Of a DNA stretch of 32,269 nucleotides, positions 29,914-32,269 are shown one piece after another (position 1 is the stretch's first letter; each line of letters begins with the position of its first letter). The notes under the pieces were generated by a model. The model did not search any database, was not told the DNA's origin, and saw nothing but the letters and a program-made list of their open reading frames with translations. The DNA lies in NCBI GenBank assembly GCA_002378745.1, contig DFRR01000012.1, positions 3,361-35,629 of the forward strand. Direction: 5' to 3'. The DNA comes from Patescibacteria group bacterium UBA3458. GTDB lineage: Bacteria; Patescibacteriota; Minisyncoccia; Phycocordibacterales; UBA2100. Position numbers and translations under genes: made by a program.

Positions 29914-30156
29914 AAAAAAGCAGGCCGAGGATGTTACTCCTCGGCCCTTCCTCTTCGCTCAACGAGAGCGGACGGCGGGACTCAGGTTCTCGGGTGAGAA
30001 CCGAAGGTAGCGTGGTGGAACCTGAGTCGTCGTCGCTCTCGTCTACGCCAATTGAAACTCATGGCGGCCCCTTAGGTGCAAGCGTTTCGGAAAAATGGAG
30101 TAGCAGCTAACGCTGCCGTTTCACAAACCAACCCCCCATAGGTTGTTGTGCTCCTC
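29914..30156 (-). ncRNA. Probable structured non-coding RNA of about 240 nt, unidentified
   Basis: The minus strand ends with a strong terminator: GGCCGAGGA/TCCTCGGCC (29923-29946) then GCTTTTTT. Upstream are strong nested pairings: ACGAGAGCG with CGCTCTCGT, GACTCAGGTT with AACCTGAGTC (about 29979-30029), an inner or alternative GGTTCTC/GAGAACC hairpin, GCAGC/GCTGC near 30105, and CACAAACCAACC/GGTTGTTGTG near 30123-30150. A TATATT (30163-30168) could be its -10. There is no open frame. It does not show the tRNA-like ends of tmRNA, the SRP loop or the RNase P core that I would recognise. It lies downstream of the recombinase gene on the same strand and could alternatively be its long 3' UTR. 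Confidence 0.5.
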
Positions 30157-30202
30157 TGTCACAATATATCTTTATACAGAACACAGCAAGAACTGCTATG
30201 CA

Positions 30203-31138
30203 CTACTGCTTTTTGTTATGAAACTTGCTGTGAATGTCCTTGAGGTGTTTGTCCGTAACGTGTGTGTATACCTGCGTGGTGGCAATATTGGCGTGTCCGA
30301 GTAGCGCCTGCACGCTGCGAATGTCGGCACCGTTTTGTAACAAGTCGGTCGCGAAGCTGTGCCGCACGACGTGCGGGGTTACCTTTTTTGTGATACCGGC
30401 GCGCGTTGCGTAGTGCTTTACAATGCGCTCCACACTGCGAGAGGTGAGGCGGCGCTCATTACGGTCAGTTGCATTGCGTCCCATATTTACAAACAACGCT
30501 TCATCCAAATCTTTACGCGCATCTATATACTTCTGCACCGCCCTCTTTGCTTCCGGCGAGAAGAACACGACACGAACCTTATCTCCTTTTCCTCGTACCG
30601 ACATTTCGTCCTTTGAAAGATCAATATCGCTATCAAGAGCAACTAACTCCGACACACGTAACCCGGTTGAGAAGAGTAGTTGGAGTATCGCATCGTCACG
30701 CAGCGCGCGTAGGCGTTCGGCATCGGTCTCTGCTTTCTTGTACGCCTGCATCGGTGCTTCGAGTAGTCGGTTTAGTTCAGCGCGAGTAATTAAATCAAGG
30801 TCGCGCTGTGGTACTTTGGCGAGCTCAATGCGCTCAGGAGAAAGACTTGTAACACCGCGCTTGCGAAGGAACTTAAGAAACGCTCGTAGCGCAATAAGAT
30901 AGTAGTTTTGTGTGCGACGCTTCAATGTTTCACCACTTATGGCGCGCTGCCGATTGAGCCAGAGACGAAATTCGCGTACGTTCGTCTCAGTTATATCCTT
31001 TGGGTGTTTCACTCGTGCCTGAGTGAAGAAGCGAACGAGGTATCTGTCGTAGTTTTCTACGGTTTTGACCGCACGTCCGCGTTCAATTTCAAGGTATTCA
31101 AGAAATTCTTGCTTGTAGGCGTCCAATGAGGAACTCAT
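30203..31138 (-). CDS. Tyrosine recombinase (XerC/XerD family)
   Basis: From the ATG at 31138 it has 311 residues. The N-terminal SAM-like core-binding domain (1-105: FLEYLEIERGRAVKTVENYD, ALRAFLKFLRKRGV) precedes the catalytic domain. The active-site residues are all seen: Arg in STGLRVSELVAL, Lys in VRGKGDKVRV, HVVRHSFATDLL (His-x-x-Arg), LLGHANIATTQVYTHV (His and the nucleophile Tyr). This fits a chromosome-dimer resolvase acting at dif. It has no phage-type N-terminal arm-binding domain. No dif-like site was recognised here. The upstream ATG at 31198 would put the -10 box inside the gene. It might also act on the tRNA-associated repeats, but that is speculation. Confidence 0.92.
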   Translation of the reverse strand: MSSSLDAYKQEFLEYLEIERGRAVKTVENYDRYLVRFFTQARVKHPKDITETNVREFRLWLNRQRAISGETLKRRTQNYYLIALRAFLKFLRKRGVTSLSPERIELAKVPQRDLDLITRAELNRLLEAPMQAYKKAETDAERLRALRDDAILQLLFSTGLRVSELVALDSDIDLSKDEMSVRGKGDKVRVVFFSPEAKRAVQKYIDARKDLDEALFVNMGRNATDRNERRLTSRSVERIVKHYATRAGITKKVTPHVVRHSFATDLLQNGADIRSVQALLGHANIATTQVYTHVTDKHLKDIHSKFHNKKQ

Positions 31139-31145
31139 GCACCAC

Positions 31146-31154
31146 AGTGTAGCA
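31146..31154 (-). promoter_or_regulatory. Extended -10 promoter of the recombinase gene
   Basis: The minus strand reads TGCTACACT and ends 7 nt before the ATG at 31138, the same spacing as for tpiA. Confidence 0.55.
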
Positions 31155-31191
31155 TGCCAAAACCCCCTCGCAGGAGCTATATGAGACAGCC

Positions 31192-31255
31192 TTGCCAATG
31201 GATATAAAGTGTGCTATATTTGCGTCACGTCCGGATATGTTGTGTAGCGCAACAT
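31192..31255 (+). promoter_or_regulatory. Promoter and leader hairpin of rpsO
   Basis: TTGCCA (31192-31197) and an extended -10 TGCTATATT (hexamer 31215-31220) are 17 bp apart. The leader of about 54 nt contains the hairpin ATGTTG-N7-CAACAT (31237-31255). S15 represses its own translation through leader structures in several phyla, so this may be a control site. Confidence 0.6.
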
Positions 31256-31280
31256 CGTCTGGGCATATTTTGTGTATACC

Positions 31281-31547
31281 ATGCTTACAAAACGACAAAA
31301 AGTTAACGCGATCAAAAAAGGCCAGCGGCACGAAGGAGATACTGGTTCTCCTGAGGCACAAGTTGCCGTTTTGAGTAAGCGTATTGATGAACTTGCTGCA
31401 CACTTGAAGCGAAACCACAAAGACAACCACTCACGTCGTGGCCTGCTACAGATGGTTGCAAACCGTCGCAAGCACCTCAAGTACTTAGAGGGCAAGGACA
31501 GCAAAGCGTACAACAAGCTTGTAAAAGCGCTTGGATTGAAGAAGTAA
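31281..31547 (+). CDS. rpsO: Small ribosomal subunit protein uS15
   Basis: This 88-residue primary 16S rRNA-binding protein of the small subunit is complete. It starts MLTKRQKVNAIKKGQRHEGD and has GSPEAQVAVLSKRIDELAAH, LKRNHKDNHSRRGLLQMVAN and RRKHLKYLEG, the conserved helices that bind helix 22. The start is the ATG at 31281; three codons upstream an in-frame GTG is less likely. It has its own promoter and terminator. The common partner pnp is not in the window. Confidence 0.97.
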   Translation: MLTKRQKVNAIKKGQRHEGDTGSPEAQVAVLSKRIDELAAHLKRNHKDNHSRRGLLQMVANRRKHLKYLEGKDSKAYNKLVKALGLKK

Positions 31548-31573
31548 TTTTTAAAACAATTTTTCTCTCACAC

Positions 31574-31612
31574 AAAAGTGCGCTCCGCCAGCTGGCGGAT
31601 TGCGCACTTTTT
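31574..31612 (+). terminator. Terminator of rpsO
   Basis: AAAAGTGCGC pairs with GCGCACTTTT around an inner CCGCCAGCTGGCGG palindrome, followed by T. Confidence 0.88.
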
Positions 31613-31634
31613 GTGTTATCCGGTAGGCATCGTG

Positions 31635-31640
31635 TATGAT
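31635..31640 (+). promoter_or_regulatory. -10 box and small palindrome upstream of the NYN gene
   Basis: TATGAT lies in TGTATGATACATAG (31633-31646), identical to 22495-22508. Here the message would have a leader of about 40 nt before the ATG at 31688. Confidence 0.45.
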
Positions 31641-31687
31641 ACATAGGGTCGAATTTTTTACTGGAACTACATACATAACTCTTTTTT

Positions 31688-32230
31688 ATGTCAGTTATTA
31701 AACACAAAGAACAACGCGTTGGTGTATTTATCGATACGCAAAACCTCTATCACAGTGCAAAGAATCTCTATAAGGCAAAAGTGAACTTTGGGAATGTACT
31801 CAAAGAGTCCGTTGCCGGACGTCAACTGGTACGCGCGCGCGCATACGTGGTGACGACCGAGTCGGGTGAAGAACAAAGCTTTTTTGAAGCAATGCAAAAA
31901 CTTGGTATTGAAATCCGCACGAAAGACTTACAAATATTCTTCGGCGGGGCGAAAAAGGCTGATTGGGACGTAGGCATGGCGATTGACGCCGTAACTATGG
32001 CGCCGAAGCTTGATGCTGTAATACTTGCCACCGGTGATGGAGACTTTATTCCACTTGTTGAATATCTCCAGCTCCATGAGGGATGCCAGGTTGAGGTCAT
32101 AAGTTTTGGTAAATCATCATCATCAAAACTTCGTGAAATCTGTGATGATTTTACCGATATGGATGATGATCCAAAGAAGTATCTCATCTCATACCGTGGA
32201 TGGAAGATTCCCGGGCTCTCACAAGAATAA
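31688..32230 (+). CDS. NYN-domain (LabA/DUF88-like) putative ribonuclease
   Basis: The 180-residue protein has a PIN-like fold. The acidic residues expected for metal binding are visible: Asp16 in GVFIDTQNLY, KKADWDVGMAIDAV in the middle, and ILATGDGDFIPLVEYLQ (TGDGDF is the NYN signature), then VEVISFGKSSSSKL. Such proteins are linked to RNA processing, but the target here is unknown. The DxxxL-type tail ends SYRGWKIPGLSQE. A terminator hairpin follows at the window edge. Confidence 0.9.
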   Translation: MSVIKHKEQRVGVFIDTQNLYHSAKNLYKAKVNFGNVLKESVAGRQLVRARAYVVTTESGEEQSFFEAMQKLGIEIRTKDLQIFFGGAKKADWDVGMAIDAVTMAPKLDAVILATGDGDFIPLVEYLQLHEGCQVEVISFGKSSSSKLREICDDFTDMDDDPKKYLISYRGWKIPGLSQE

Positions 32231-32246
32231 CTACTGTGTGACTAAA

Positions 32247-32269
32247 AGCGCGCCCCGATGGGGCGCGCT
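32247..32269 (+). terminator. Terminator hairpin of the NYN gene (cut by the window edge)
   Basis: AGCGCGCCCC and GGGGCGCGCT pair perfectly around GAT. The T tract, if any, is beyond the last base. Confidence 0.7.

Noticed and set aside
29990..30060. T-box-like string GAAGGTAGCGTGGTGGAACC on the plus strand
   Set aside because: The antiterminator pairing is absent, the AACC part pairs upstream instead, and no aminoacyl-tRNA synthetase or biosynthesis gene follows on this strand.
29914..30156. tmRNA, SRP RNA or RNase P RNA as identity of the structured RNA
   Set aside because: No tRNA-like ends with a T arm, no GGAAG-type SRP tip with its internal loop, and no conserved RNase P core segments were seen.
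1..32269. CRISPR array
   Set aside because: No set of regularly spaced identical repeats with unique spacers; the repeats found are palindromic elements and short motif clusters. No cas gene is present.
1..32269. Insertion sequence or prophage
   Set aside because: No transposase, terminase or capsid-like protein; the only recombinase has a housekeeping Xer layout.

Overview
The window looks like a chromosome segment of a Patescibacteria/CPR bacterium, most likely of the Parcubacteria (Paceibacteria) type. The support is the mix of compact housekeeping genes, a type IV pilus/ComEC uptake set, a trigger factor without its PPIase domain, tRNA genes without encoded CCA, and almost no biosynthesis genes. 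TGA is used as a stop codon (comEC, the serine protease, the 113-aa orphan gene), which argues against the Gracilibacteria/Absconditabacteria code. I could run no database searches, so names rest on motifs read by eye.

Layout. 1-263: a GC-rich gene end (about 65% GC, unlike the roughly 50% that follows) and its terminator. 233-13152, almost all minus strand: comEC, RNase HI, a membrane protein fused to a pseudopilin-like domain, recJ, (HIT hydrolase, plus strand), pgk and tpiA, then a pilus block (three prepilin-like proteins, pilC, pilB). 13288-22061, plus strand: nusA, inorganic pyrophosphatase, a secreted coiled-coil protein with a small membrane protein, PPIase-less trigger factor, clpP, RNase Y, prephenate dehydratase, HU and a Nudix hydrolase. 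22061-26664: an accessory zone with four minus-strand tRNA genes (Gly-TCC, Pro-TGG, Gly-GCC, Arg-TCG), a membrane-anchored serine protease, yraN and a potassium channel. 26748-32269: CCA-adding enzyme, exonuclease III, an orphan gene, a probable structured RNA, a tyrosine recombinase, rpsO and a NYN-domain nuclease.

The main discovery candidates lie between 22 and 29 kb. (1) A probable chromosome origin and centromere: six parS-like sites (core TTCACGTGAA) at 24356-25593, and six DnaA-box-like sites in a symmetric block at 25567-25735. (2) A 9-12 bp motif, TGTCCKTTAGAA, occurs about 19 times in three clusters around this origin, and twice it overlaps a DnaA-like box by three bases. (3) All four tRNA genes have the same downstream arrangement: terminator, then a 120-190 bp palindromic element that ends in a copy or relic of a tRNA 3' end. 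This resembles a family of miniature elements targeted to tRNA 3' ends, or shuffled tRNA pseudogenes.

Expression. I see no clear Shine-Dalgarno sequence that decides a start. At least eight genes have a -10 hexamer ending 7-9 nt before the ATG, which implies widespread leaderless transcription. Intrinsic terminators are frequent and strong, and one sits between the promoter and the start of nusA as a possible attenuator.
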